Origin: Microstegium vimineum
Lineage: Eukaryota > Streptophyta > Magnoliopsida > Poales > Poaceae
Direction of reading: 5' to 3'
Assembly: GCA_022036555.1 (NCBI GenBank)
Contig: CM039129.1
Span: forward strand, 22,361,973 to 22,425,972
DNA length: 64,000 nucleotides
Positions 33,850 to 45,139 of this stretch are shown piece by piece. The notes under the pieces were generated by a model. It worked only from the letters and a program-made list of their open reading frames with translations. It was not told where the DNA came from and made no database searches. Position 1 is the stretch's first letter, and each line of letters begins with the position of its first letter. Position numbers and translations under genes: made by a program.

Positions 33850-36223
33850 ACCGAATCAATTGGGCTTCAGCCAGAAAATCTTGGACCTTTTTCAAAGTAT
33901 CGTCAGTAGATTCACTTACATGCTCAGCCTTATTTTTAGAAGACCGAAGAGTCTCTGTCATTACTTTCCGGTCCTTCCTTCAAGCCTCACATTGACGTTC
34001 AGCATCTGAAAAAGTCAAATAGATAACTAAAGCAATATGATAAAGGCATAGGCAAAGAACAAAGCAAAACAAACAGTATCAGCAAGTTTAGATTTCAGAT
34101 CAGCAATTTCAGTAGAAGCCCTAGCAAGAGCAGATTCCTAAAGCTCTTTCACTCGAGCCAACTCAGCTTTAACACAAGACAACTCGGACTCAGCTTTCCC
34201 AAGGCTACCTTGAATAAGATTAGCAGACCTCTCCTCCTAAGGGCCAAACAGAATGTCCTCATCTTGATGAAAAGCCTACCAGAAAAGACAAAGATAAAGG
34301 AAAACAACAAGAAAGCAAAGATATGAAACAAAGATTAACCAAAAATACCTTGAGTTATGCACCATATTCTGAGGAAAAAGACTCCCAAGTTGAAAGCAAC
34401 CTACCAACTCGTTCAGCTCAAGCAGGCAAAAATCTAAAAAATAAAGGGACACGATGATCCACCACAGGAGAAACCCGGGTACTAGCTTGAGAAGATATGA
34501 GAGGACCCCCATGCGACCCCTCAACCATCAACCCAGTACTACTAGGGTCGGCCAAAACACCTAAAACAAAGAGCTCAATACAAAAGTACACAAATAAAAC
34601 TAGAAAAAACAGAAAAGGAACCCACCTCCAGTAGAAATCTTCAAATCTGCAACAGCTTTGGAGGAAGAAGAAACATCCAAAGGTAGACTACAGCAAAAAG
34701 AACCCAAAATTAACAGAGCATCGGCATAAGCTCAAAACAACAGAAAGATAGAGAGAAAGTACACCTGGAAGACTTCTCGATTTGAGCCACAGTTTAAGAG
34801 AAGGATAATTTCGGGATAGCAAAATCAAAACCGCTATCAAAAGGCGGCAAAACAGAAGAAGAAGGTGCAACAAAGCTAGTAGCAAAAGGAACATCAGCAG
34901 ACACTCGACTACAATAGAAGACCAAGCATCAGCATGCATCATAAAGATAAAGCACATAAAAAGAGGAGAAGAAAAATGACTCACCCAGAAGGACTCAAAG
35001 GATCATCCGATTCATCCTCAGTCGAAAGAGCCGAATACCCATCTACAAATCAAAAAACAAAATCAGGAGACAGAGGTAGACAGGAGAAACAAAATAACTC
35101 GGCATAAAAAATAACCTGACAAAGAACTCTGACGGACAGACCACCGCCTTTTCGGCCAAGGAGGCCTAATGGTTGTATCTAAATGCCCCTGCTTTGGAGA
35201 GGCAGCACGAGAATCAGTGGCAGCGTCAGTCTCATCATCATCACCATTATCCTCATCACCATCATCATCAGCAGGCACATCTAGAGCAAAAGCACATCCA
35301 TAACCCAACAAAAAGCACATTAGAGCAAAACCAACAAAGCCAAAGACAACAATCTCAAAAGCCTACCGCAGGTGGAGGGTTAGCAGCATCATATTCCTGA
35401 ATCACCACAGGAAGGGCAACAACACTACCCAGCACCCTCTTCATAATATCCAGAATGACCTCATCAGACAACTCGATCTCAGGAACAATATGGGACAGGT
35501 CGAAAAAACCAGTATACTCAAAACTAAAGTATTCCCTTTTCATCAAAGGTTGAACTCTCCGGCGCAAAAAAACTAGCAACAATCCCGTTGCCAATCAGAC
35601 CAGATTGCTTTAGAAAAATAACACGGTCAATTAAAGTCTTAGGAGCACGTTTCTTAGAAGAAGAAATTTTCCCAGTCCAAGAAGGAAGAGAAATTGGAAG
35701 AGAAGATGGATTGAAAGACACAGAGGGAATTGGCTGAAACGCATAAAACCACTTCTCAGTCCAATCACGAACCAAATCAGAAAGAGACAAGTAAGGAAAG
35801 ACCTCTTTAAGGCCCTGCCGTGACTGAATCATACAACAACCATAACAAGGGGGTTTAGATTTATCAGTCAAGCAGACACGAAAGTAATGACGAAAAAGCA
35901 ACAAAAGAGGAGGAATACCCAGAAAAGCTTCACAGAGATGTACAAAGCAGGATAGAAAAAGCACCGTATTGGGAACAAGATGGTGAAGTTGAATGCCATA
36001 GAACTCAAGAAATTGGCACAAAAAATCAGAAGGAGGAAAACAGAGCTCGGATCTAACATAAAAGAGACAAAATGAACAGATTGATTTAAACCAGGATTAG
36101 GAAACAAGGGATCACTGGTAACTCATAACCCGAAGAAGCTTGAACTGGAATCAAACCCTACGAAACAAAGAGATCAAGATCTACCTTCTGCGCCGAAGAT
36201 CTCAGAAACCCCTTATTTCTCAT
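33850..36223 (-). pseudogene. Antisense accessory gene of Tat element (gypsy-type transposon domain)
   Basis: Read leftward, a first short exon (ATG at 36223, MRNKGFLRSSAQK) ends at a GT donor (36184-36183). The main domain follows at about 36021-35524, with FLEFYGIQLHHLVPNTVLFL, FVHLCEAFLGI, and DWTEKWFYAFQPIP. This pattern recalls the putative gypsy-type transposon domain (Pfam Transposase_28 / PF04195) found in antisense ORFs of grass Tat elements. An acidic exon-like part (DDDGDEDNGDDDETDAATD, about 35240) and a heptad-like coiled coil (AESELSCVKAELARVKEL and ALARASTEIADLKSKL, 34260-34080) follow. Splice signals are visible but several stops occur. The function of such genes is unknown. 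Confidence 0.65.
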
Positions 36224-36330
36224 CTTGACTAATTGGGACTTCTCAAAGAAAGAGCAAAGGGAGAAACTAATCCAGAAATAACAGCAAAAGCTTCTCCTCC
36301 GATGAAGAGAAAATCACGGTGACCGGAGAT

Positions 36331-36344
36331 TAGTATTTATAAGG
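36331..36344 (-). promoter_or_regulatory. TATA box of the antisense accessory gene
   Basis: CCTTATAAATACTA on the minus strand, about 110 bp upstream of the ATG at 36223. It would drive transcription opposite to the retroelement. Confidence 0.55.
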
Positions 36345-36578
36345 AAAAGCAAAGGATAAAGTTTCCCTAAATAGCCGTTACCACAATAAACGGCCAATCA
36401 CAACAGAAAAAGACGAAACGGCTACCAAAACCATCACCCCTTAAAACAGGCATCAGAGAAGGAAAAACAACGGTCAAATTAGGCCAGCACCAGTCAAGTA
36501 CCATAAATAATCACACCTTGCACAATACAACATGACAAAAGAGCAACTAGCCAGAAGAAAAAAACAACTTGGCATGAC

Positions 36579-38308
36579 TGTTGACGGTCCTTAAGTACCA
36601 AATCCAACCATCAACTAGACAAGGAAAAGGATCTATATGAAACAAATACCTAGAAATAGGGTTTATACGGATAGAATTCCACAAGTTTTGGTGAATGTCT
36701 ATTTCTGCAGGGGGATATCAGGAAATATGGAGGAAAGGCCCACATGTCATGATTACATAGAGATAAACACCATTCATACAAACAAGAATACTCTAGAAGA
36801 GTCAAGAAGGCGCGGGAAGGAACCAGAGGCCGAGCGGGCCCAGGGGCAGAGCGCCCGCCCTACCCCTTGGGGCGGCCGCCCTAGGGCTAAGCCCAATGAG
36901 CCCCTGTTTGTGGGACCACCTCTCCACCGCAATTGAGATCACATCTAAGCCCTCCATTAAGGTCGGTTTGATCCAACGATAGACGTTCATTTGCTAGGGG
37001 CAGGGCGCTCGCCCTACCCCTTGGGGCGGCCGCCTTAGGTCTAAGCCCAATGAGCCCCTGCTTGTGGGACCACCTCTCCACCGCCTTTGAGATCACATCT
37101 AAGCCCTCCATTAAGGTCGGTTTGATCCGAGGGTCGACGTTCATTTGAGGAGGCTATATAAGGAAGGCCCCCTGACCCTGAGGAGAAGAGTCTCTCTGAC
37201 CTAATTCATTATTCATCATCCATCTCAAGAGGAGAAGCCCCTGATCAAGCCCTAGAGCCACCACATCAACTAGATCTTTAGTTTAGCATAGCTATATAGG
37301 ATTAGAACTAGAAGGAGTCAATCTTCGGTTGGTTTCCGGATCTGTCAAGAGGATTATTGGTAATTCTCTCTCTAGTTCTTCCTTGTTCATCATTTGTTCT
37401 TCAATATTATGAATATGACTTTGCTCTACTTCATTATATTGTTTATGACTTTACTCTATTTGATTATGTTCTTAGTTATATTGTTCTTAGTCTATTATGA
37501 TTATATACTTGGCATAGTTAGATCTGAATCATATGCATGTTTAGGATCGTATAGCGTTTATCCATTAGCGTTGTAGGTAAATGATAGATATTGTATAGGC
37601 GTGGTGCTTAGACCGTATTTATCTGCGATTGTAACCTACATTCCGGATCGTGAGGTAGATCGCGGGAGTGACAATCCTATTGAGTCCTTTGTAGTCCTCC
37701 TCCCGTTTGTATGGCAGGCAGAGCAGTACTATTACGGGGAACTGATTGCTATGTTCTTCATCTTCCTTAGTAATACTCACTACACATGAATATCTCTTAT
37801 CTTTCCATGCTTGCCAAGTGTAATTGCACTAATCATAATATGCTAGATTGTATAGTTGAGAATGACTTAGGAAATATCATTGTAGTTCGTCCTAATTCCA
37901 TGCTAATGACTTGCTAGAATATCTGTTGAGGTGCTTATCATTATCTTATGTGGCTACATATATGTTGATTAGTATTTATCTTTTGTCACTATTCATTCAT
38001 TATCTATATCTTATGTGACACTTATCTTGTACTGAGTGAGATAGATGAAAACTCTCCATTACACATGCAGTGATACTCATTAATCATCTTTATTCATTCC
38101 TCATTTATTCCTTAATATCCCTTCCCAGTGGTAAAAATATAAATACTGATACTTGGAATACTCCTAGTTAAAATGCTACATCGGTATTATCTGTGCGCTT
38201 ACAGAACCACATTTATATTTACTTAGAGTAATTGCATATTTCAATACCACACCTCTCTGGCATGTTGGGGATGACAACCTAGCTTAAGTGTCATAAGAAG
38301 TGTCAACA
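36579..38308 (+). repeat. 5' LTR of Athila-like element, with internal 154-bp duplication
   Basis: Starts TGTTGACGGTCC, ends GTGTCAACA. A 154-bp unit is present twice (36842-36995 and 36996-37149), just upstream of TATA box CTATATAAGG (37154-37163). The 3' LTR has the unit once. Confidence 0.9.
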
Positions 38309-38316
38309 AGCATTTT

Positions 38317-38334
38317 TGGCGCCGTTGTCGGGGA
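38317..38334 (+). promoter_or_regulatory. Primer-binding site (tRNA-Asp type)
   Basis: TGGCGCCGTTGTCGGGGA, eight bases after the LTR, matches the Athila-type site TGGCGCCGTTGCCGGGGA except for one C-to-T change. Confidence 0.8.
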
Positions 38335-38474
38335 AGGTCGATTAGCTATCAAAAGGAATAAATGAGTTATCACTTGCATCACTAATGAGATTGAGAAAAC
38401 ATCAATTCTCTACTCATACAGCCTTACCCTTGATCTTTGCCTATTTTTCCTATCATCTTTATGCAGGGTAATGT

Positions 38475-38749
38475 ATGAATAGATTTGATCTTCTAGACAA
38501 TTTTGTTGAGAATCCCGAAGCATTATTCAGAAGGACAAAAGCCAAGCTCAAGAAAGTAATAGAATCATCATCATCTCAGCTTGAAGCTTCATCCAGTCAA
38601 GAAGGCCATCGAAACATCGTTCGAGACTTGACACCAGAGTTCGAAGCCATGGTAGACAAGTCAATTTGTGAGTTCTCAGCCCCCACCACGGACAACATCC
38701 GCACTGGACCTGCTGCGAACATTGATCGGTCATTTGAGCTCAAGCCTGC
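38475..38749 (+). pseudogene. Athila-like gag, first part
   Basis: ATG 38475 opens MNRFDLLDNFVENPEALFRR. The frame runs through a Ser-rich linker to NIDRSFELKPA, where it is interrupted by a solo LTR. Removing the LTR and one TSD copy brings this frame into register with the gag part at 40449. Start choice: first ATG after the primer site in the gag frame. Confidence 0.8.
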
Positions 38750-40443
38750 TGTTGGCACAAATTATGACCATCTTTTACATAGCTAAAATGTTGCCACCAA
38801 TCCAAGGATCAAGGATAAACAAACACATCATGAGCATATTTTATCAAATAACTAGTTCTACATGTCCATGAGTATTTGAATGCAGGAATGAAGAAATGAA
38901 GCAAAGGAGAGCCAGTGGGGCCCACATAGGGGGTTGACCGACCACCCTGTGGGCCCACTAGCTCCCTCCTCCCGGCCATGATCCAAGAGAAGCACTCAAG
39001 GGTGATTTCCAACCAATGGATCACTCTGTGCTTTCTCTCAACGGCTCACAAGAAAAGCACATGGATCCATGGTCCCACACCAAAGATAATCAACTCAGAA
39101 CCAGCAACCAACACCAATGACAAGTGGGACCAGCACCTGGGTGCCCGAGGTGGGCCAGACACCCCAAGGGGGTTTGGTCGAACCATCATTGGGCCCACCA
39201 GGCCCCCACTTGGTCCCTGACCAGTGGGGCCACCTCCAGGAGGACAGAGGAGGGCCCACTGGCCATAGGGGGGTTCGGCCGAACCACCCCTAGGTCGGTT
39301 GGGTACCCCCCAACCACCATACCTCTCCCCCATGTGTTGGATCACCACCATCCATGCCTTGGTCGGTTTCTAAGTCGATTGGATCCAAGGGTGGAGGATG
39401 GAAGGCCCTGGATCGCTGACGTGGCGCCAGAGTAGCCCCTACTCCACCTCCTACTATAAATAGAGGGTCACACCCCCTCTCTAAACATGAATAAGAAGCC
39501 TACAAGCTCTATTCCTTAGATTGTTCTAGGAGTTAGTCTAGAGTGGGAGTTAGAGTTGAGTCGAGCTGTGCTCGGGATTTCCGGAGTTGTCTTCTGGAGA
39601 GTCTGGTATAGCTCTTGTATCTTTCCTTCTTTGTAAGACTTTATCTTATTCAATATATATCTTTCTCTTTCTTTACTTAGTATTTACTTTGAGCATTTCT
39701 ATACTACATATAGTCTTGCTATATGCTTTTTCTCTTTTATAGTCTCCACATCCATAGTCTCTCATCCTTGTGACATTTCCCGTATGCGATCATTGCCTAT
39801 CATAGGGTGCTTTGATTATTTGATCGTAGTCAAAGTAGTAAGTTGTGTGTAAGCGTGGTTCTTATACATCATCTTATCCTTGGTTATCGCTTGCTGCACG
39901 GATTGTTTGTGGTAGCTAGCAAGAGGTGACAGCCTTGTCTAGTTGTTGTATTCCACCACGTGTTCTTAGGTAAGTTCTTAAAAGGTAAGGCCTCCGTAAG
40001 AAGAGGGCGCGGTCCGGTAGGAGTTTTGTCCTCCTACTGATCTATCCCCTCGCCTAGCATACTTGTATTGAGAAGACAAACTATAGTGTCTAGACTAGTT
40101 AATTCGCTAAGTATATTGAAGTAGAGTGAAGTACATAGGAGTCCCTGTTCTCTTCTCGTTGTCCTCCCACCTAGCTAGTCTCTAAGGTCCATTCTAAGTA
40201 TCCTTTACCATAGCTTCTTCATTCATCAAACCCTTCCTATCACATATATCATTTACCCCTCTATACTAGTTTGTACTAAAGTTGAGGTGCTCTCTAGGAT
40301 CTCTATCTAATTATCATTTCTAGCAAGGCTTTCCTTTGGGATAATATAAATTACGATACCTTGGAATACTCCATGGTGAAGTGCTACAGCGGTATAATTT
40401 GTGCGCTTGCGGATTTATCCAATAGTCATAAGAAATACCAACA
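38750..40443 (+). mobile_element. 1694-bp solo LTR inserted in Athila gag, TSD CCTGC/CTTGC
   Basis: It starts TGTTGGCACAAATTATG and ends AAATACCAACA. Flanks are CCTGC (38745-38749) and CTTGC (40444-40448), a TSD with one mismatch. A TATA box CTATAAATAG lies at 39454-39463. U3 holds repeated GGGCCCAC and GGTCGG words (38920-39320). A partial copy of the same LTR, inverted, is at 47277-47899. Family unknown; the 3' end style resembles Athila-like LTRs. Confidence 0.85.
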
Positions 40444-40448
40444 CTTGC

Positions 40449-41361
40449 GCTCATTAACATGGTGCAAGCAAGCCAGTTCTATGGGAAAGCACACGAAGAT
40501 GCTAGTGCTCATCTCCAACACTTCCTGGAGATTTGCAGCACATTCACTATCAAGGATATCCCCAGAGACGCAATACTACTTCGCCTTTTCCCATTCTCAC
40601 TCTTGGGAAGAGCGAAGTAGTGGTTCTATGCAACCAAGGAGAAGAATACCACGTGGGCACTATGTTCCACCAAATTCCTAGCAAAGTTCTTTCCCATGGG
40701 GAAGACCAATGCTCTCCGTGGGAAGATTTCAAGTTTTCAGCAACAACATGACGAGTCTGTTCCAGAAGCATGGGAGCGCTTCCAAGATTACATCCTAGAA
40801 TGTCCCCATCATGGAATGGAGAATTGGTTACTTATGCATACCCTCTATCATGGGCTCAACAACAGCACTCGTGAGACCATGGATGTTGCTGCCGGAGGAG
40901 CGTTCCTATCACTTACAATACGACAAGCCACGTCTCTTGTGGAGAAGATGGCATCCAACCAAGGTTGGAATGAAGAAAGAACTCAACCTCGCAAGAAATG
41001 TGGAGGTATGCACCAGCTCAAAGAGGTAGACATGCTGTCAGCAAAGCTAGACCTGCTCATGAAGAGACTCGATGAGAAAGCTGGAGAAAAGAAAGAAGTT
41101 ATGAACATCTACGACTCTCACATGACCTGTGAAGAGTGTGGAGACACTAGACACTCAGGCAATCATTGTCCAGAATTGCAAGAGGACATGAACTACATCA
41201 ACAACTACTACTACAACCATCCTCAGCAAAACCAAGGTTGGAATCAACAACAACAAAGGCCTAACTACTCATATAATTATCAAGGTAACAATTCTTTCAA
41301 TAATCCTAGTTTTCCACCTTTGAGAGAGTTAGTGTATAATCAAAGGAAAGTTAATGGATAA
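40449..41361 (+). pseudogene. Athila-like gag, second part with zinc knuckle
   Basis: The frame resumes with HLQHFLEICSTFTIK and LLRLFPFSLLGRAK, then a TAG at 40618-40620. It continues in the same frame through FFPMGKTNALRGKI, ERFQDYILECPHHGM and an MTCEECGDTRHSGNHCPE zinc knuckle (Cx2Cx4Hx4C, about 41125). The tail is Asn/Gln/Tyr-rich. It ends at TAA 41359-41361. This is the retrotransposon gag capsid domain plus nucleocapsid. It overlaps the next ORF by eight bases in another frame. Confidence 0.85.
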
Positions 41362-43032
41362 CATGTCTAATCAAGGTAAATTAGCATCCAATGATAAAAT
41401 ACTAGAAACTATAAATAATAGGATGGATAATTTTTTTGTTGCCAACAAGAATCAAATTAGCTTTAATAAAATGATTGAATCTCAGTTAACCCAAATAGCT
41501 GCCGATGTTCCTATCACTAACCCTGGTATTCCATCACAACCGGAAGGGTTAAAATCTGCAAATCTTGTAGACATATTTGATGTAGGTGCTTATTGTAACA
41601 ACCTCATAGAAGAGTGGTATGGCGACTCTATGCCAATCAAGAAAGGAGACCCAGGACGACTCGTCATCCCAATCTCCATTGGCATCACCGAATTTCCTGA
41701 AGCACTTTGCGACTTTGGCGCAAGCGTCAATATCATGCCCAGGGTAACCTATGAGAAATACTTTAATTATCCTTTATCAGAGACAACCATATGTTTGCAG
41801 CTTGCAGATCGGACACTATGCTATCCAAGAGGAATATTAAAAGATATCCGTGTCCGAATTGGTACCTCATATGTTCCAGCAGACTTCATGGTGATAGAAA
41901 CCAGAGTTGATGAGAAGTCACCCATCATCCTTGGGAGGCCAATCTTAAACACCGCTAGAGGTGTCATCTATGCTAGCACCGCCAAGATCAGTTTCATCAT
42001 CAAAGGGAAGAGGGAGACATTTACCTTCAAGAACAAAACCATACAAACTCCTAAACAACCTCAAGATGAGCCAAAGAAGAGGACCAATGGGAAGAACAAG
42101 CAGAACGAGCAGAACAAGCAGGAGAAGAAGAAGAATACGAAGCAAGCACGGACAGAATCAGCGAAGATGGTCACGGCACTCCATAACAATCAAGATCACC
42201 AAATCAGATCCTCTCATTTGATCAAGAAGGACGACCCAGGTGTCCCAACCATTGAATGCACAATGAACAGATGCTCATTCCAAAAGACAATCTGTGACAT
42301 CGGATCGGGCGTCAACATTATGGCCAAGTTTACCTACGAGTTTCTGTATGGAACAATGCCTCTACATCCAACATACACCCAACTCCAAATGACAGATCAG
42401 ACATGTCGCGTCGTCGAAGGAATAGCAAAAGATATCCCCATCTAGATTGATGACCACTTCATCCCTACAGACTTCCTAGTCGTTGATATGGGAGAAGATG
42501 ATTATGATCCACCTATCATCCTTGAAGGCCATTCCTAAGCACCACCAAAGCTATCATCTATATCGGGACAGGAGAAGTGCACCTACACTTCCCCTCTGAG
42601 AAGGTACGTTGTTACTTTAATGCTAACTACATTATTGAAGAAGCTAAGCAGAATAAGACGAGAAGAAGACGTCGTTACCGCAACCAGAAGAAGCAGAACA
42701 CCAAGGATGAATGGGCAGACTATAAAGGAGAAGTATCAAGATATGAAGAAAGATACCCCGAAGAAGAGTCAATAGACACAACTCCACTCTCGAGGCCGAA
42801 CACACCACCAACTCCAAGGTTGCGAAATGAAAGATCATTCTACGACTACCCCAGGCACGAGAACAGAGAATCTTGGGAAGAAGGAGAGGTACGCCCTTTC
42901 AATTATAATAAATATCCAGAAAAGAGAGCTTGTCCTAGGGAGGCCACCGCACCAACACAAGTGTGGAGACAAAAAAGAAATCATACCAGAAGAAGATGTG
43001 AAGCCGGAGGCGCCAGCTACGCCGTCCAATGA
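41354..43032 (+). pseudogene. Athila-like ORF with two tandem retropepsin domains
   Basis: ATG 41354 overlaps the gag stop (ATGGATAA). A spacer is followed by protease 1 (about 41640-42020: LVIPISIGITEFPEALCDFG, then ASVNIMP, ILKDIRVRIGTSYVPADFMV, IILGRPILNTARGVIYAS). A Lys/Asn/Gln-rich linker precedes protease 2 (about 42235-42620: PTIECTMNRCSFQKTICDIG, SGVNIMAKFTYEFL, PTDFLVVDMG). TAG at 42443 and a frameshift near 42530 interrupt it, and the flap-like end TTKAIIYIGTGEVHLHFPSE is in the next frame, which runs to 43032 with a basic RRRRYRNQKK tail. Both keep the catalytic D-x-G. No RT follows. Confidence 0.75.
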
Positions 43033-43540
43033 GCCCCAGGACAACTAAGGACTTGAGGAGTCCTATTCGGAGGACTTAAACCATCGAACACCGTGCCAAG
43101 AGGTAACACTTGGTAGTTATCTTTTCCCTTAATTATTTACTTTTCCAAAATAGTTAATCATGTTTACTCTATCTTAAAAAGAAAACAAAAATGTTTAAAA
43201 CTGTTAAGCCCCATGTGAATAGACTCGTGGCATAAAACCCATAAGTGTACTCGTTGTGGTGGCATAAAAAATAAATAAATAAGTTTTTAGCTTATAAAAT
43301 AAAAATATAAAAATATTGAGTTTATGATCCTGCTAAATAATGACATCCATTAGAGGAAACTCGACATGATCAAAGCTAGAGATTTATGACTAACACTTAA
43401 TCAATTCCACAAGCTTTGTTGTCTATTTGAGTTTTCACAGAATTCAAGGATCAAAGCAGAGCAGCAACCAGAGGACATCTTACCCATTGTCAGAATACTC
43501 TAACAAGATAAGAACACCTCTGCTACATGTCAGCTACACC

Positions 43541-43651
43541 AGAAGAAATTACGTCAAAATCAAGCTTGGGGAGAGCACCCCCACATACCAACTATATCAG
43601 AAGAAATTACGTCAAAATCCAGCTTGGGGAGAGCACCCCCACATACTCAAC
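43541..43651 (+). repeat. 58-bp tandem duplication
   Basis: AGAAGAAATTACGTCAAAAT starts at 43541 and again at 43599, each followed by AGCTTGGGGAGAGCACCCCC. Nearly identical copies. Confidence 0.9.
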
Positions 43652-43740
43652 TAAGTAATTCTACCTATCCGTTTTTATATCTATACTTTGATAAAAATAA
43701 AAAGATGCATAATCATAGAAACCCAATAAATATTTTCCCG

Positions 43741-43742
<2 letters not shown>

Positions 43743-43812
<70 letters not shown>
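43743..43812 (+). repeat. Compound microsatellite (TA)n(TG)n
   Basis: About 34 bp of TA followed by about 36 bp of TG. Confidence 0.97.
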
Positions 43813-43815
<3 letters not shown>

Positions 43816-45139
43816 ATTAGTTAAAAGTTTGCTAATAAATAATAGGAGGAAATAAAATAAAATATCTATGCTAAAATGAACCCCAATAATAAACTCTTAA
43901 CATGGAAATGATGAATAGTTGCTCTATCATAATACCTTTCAAGTACCTAGTTTTCAAATTTGATCTCTGTCTCAAGTTTAGGCATAATTGTTATGATTTG
44001 AAATTTGCTCTAAACCTAAAACTTGTGGGAAGAGTACCTGATCTAAAGTCTAAGTCGTTGACGGATATGATATGGAAAGGTTTGAGTTGCTATTTATCTG
44101 TTCCTAGAGATACTAGAATTCTAGAGAATTTTATCTTTTGAAAACTTTAAAAATGTTACATGATGAGTTCCTATATGACGAGAGTTTAAATTCCTACCAT
44201 AGCCATATATACATGCTTACTAGATTAGGAAACCACATATTTTTACATACTACTTATGAGCATTGAGTGTGGTCAAGCTGTGCGACCCTCGGGAACTAGT
44301 CATGTGGTTTGAATCAAGATCCACATACATCCATACCTGCTACTTCCACCTCAGAAGTACGCATCCACATATATACACCCACACACACTACTTCTATCCT
44401 CGGAAGTATGCATTCACATACACTCTATCCACATACGCTGCTTCTACCCCAGAAAGGTATATCCATCAAAAGGGAGCAAAAGTAGAATTAGACTTTCACC
44501 TCTGCTATCATCATCATCACCATCATCACCATCATCTTTACCATCATCATCACACACTATTCATTCGCCACACATGCACATCTTGATTTGACTTATTGAT
44601 CGGTTCCTTGGGATCCACGGTTTGGCTATGCAACATATGTCTTGTAAGTATGTATACGCTATCTCCCACCTATGAGCTCTAGATATTAGCATATTAGAAG
44701 CAGGGTGAGAGAGAGAAGGCAATACAACAATGCCTTATACCACAAATACCATATATTTGAGAGAAAGGCATACACCTCAATGCCTTGGTAAGGATCCAGA
44801 AATACCACAAAGGAGCGACTGAGAGAGTCATACAATGAATCTCTGAGTTTTATTTTTGAAAACCTACAAAAACTCCGGAGCTATAGTTGATCAAAGAGCA
44901 GGTACATGGTGCTTGACTGGACCGTTCTGTCTTTCAACTACCCAAGACAAAGGTGACGGTTACAAGCCCCATGGTCGAAGGTAAAATGAGTAAGTTTTTT
45001 ATCTTAATAGTTGATCTAACCCGGAGAAGAGATCTTATTTGAAAGCATGTGTACCTGTAAGGAGTGAAAGCATTGCAGCAACTCCTGATCCATCACTGAG
45101 TTTATCCAACCATCAACTAGACCAGGAAAAGGATAAGCT

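Larger units (their letters stand above)
29695..36578 (+). mobile_element. Tat-lineage gypsy element, 5'-truncated, interrupted at 36578
   Basis: It contains the RT thumb, RNase H, a second archaeal-type RNase H, integrase, a tandem-repeat tract and a gene in antisense orientation. Dual RNase H plus antisense gene between pol and the 3' LTR is characteristic of Tat/Ogre/Retand-type elements (Grande, RIRE2 are named examples). The 5' half is lost at the junction with the LTR at 29694. At 36574-36578 an Athila-like element is inserted (TSD ATGAC). Sequence resumes at 46714. Confidence 0.8.
43033..45139 (+). other. Noncoding 3' region of Athila-like element with simple and tandem repeats
   Basis: No RT, RNase H or integrase pattern on either strand. 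It holds a 58-bp duplication (43541-43651), a (TA)n-(TG)n tract (43743-43812), degenerate repeats of about 56 bp around GGAAGTATGCAT (44341-44460) and CAT/ATC triplet repeats (44505-44555). The pol genes expected here are absent. Confidence 0.7.

Noticed and set aside
43743..43812. TA/TG tract as a functional element
   Set aside because: Ordinary compound microsatellite in a noncoding retroelement region.
44263..44586. 107-residue ORF with a His-rich tail
   Set aside because: The His run is a translation of CAT/CAC triplet repeats and the rest is degenerate repeat sequence.
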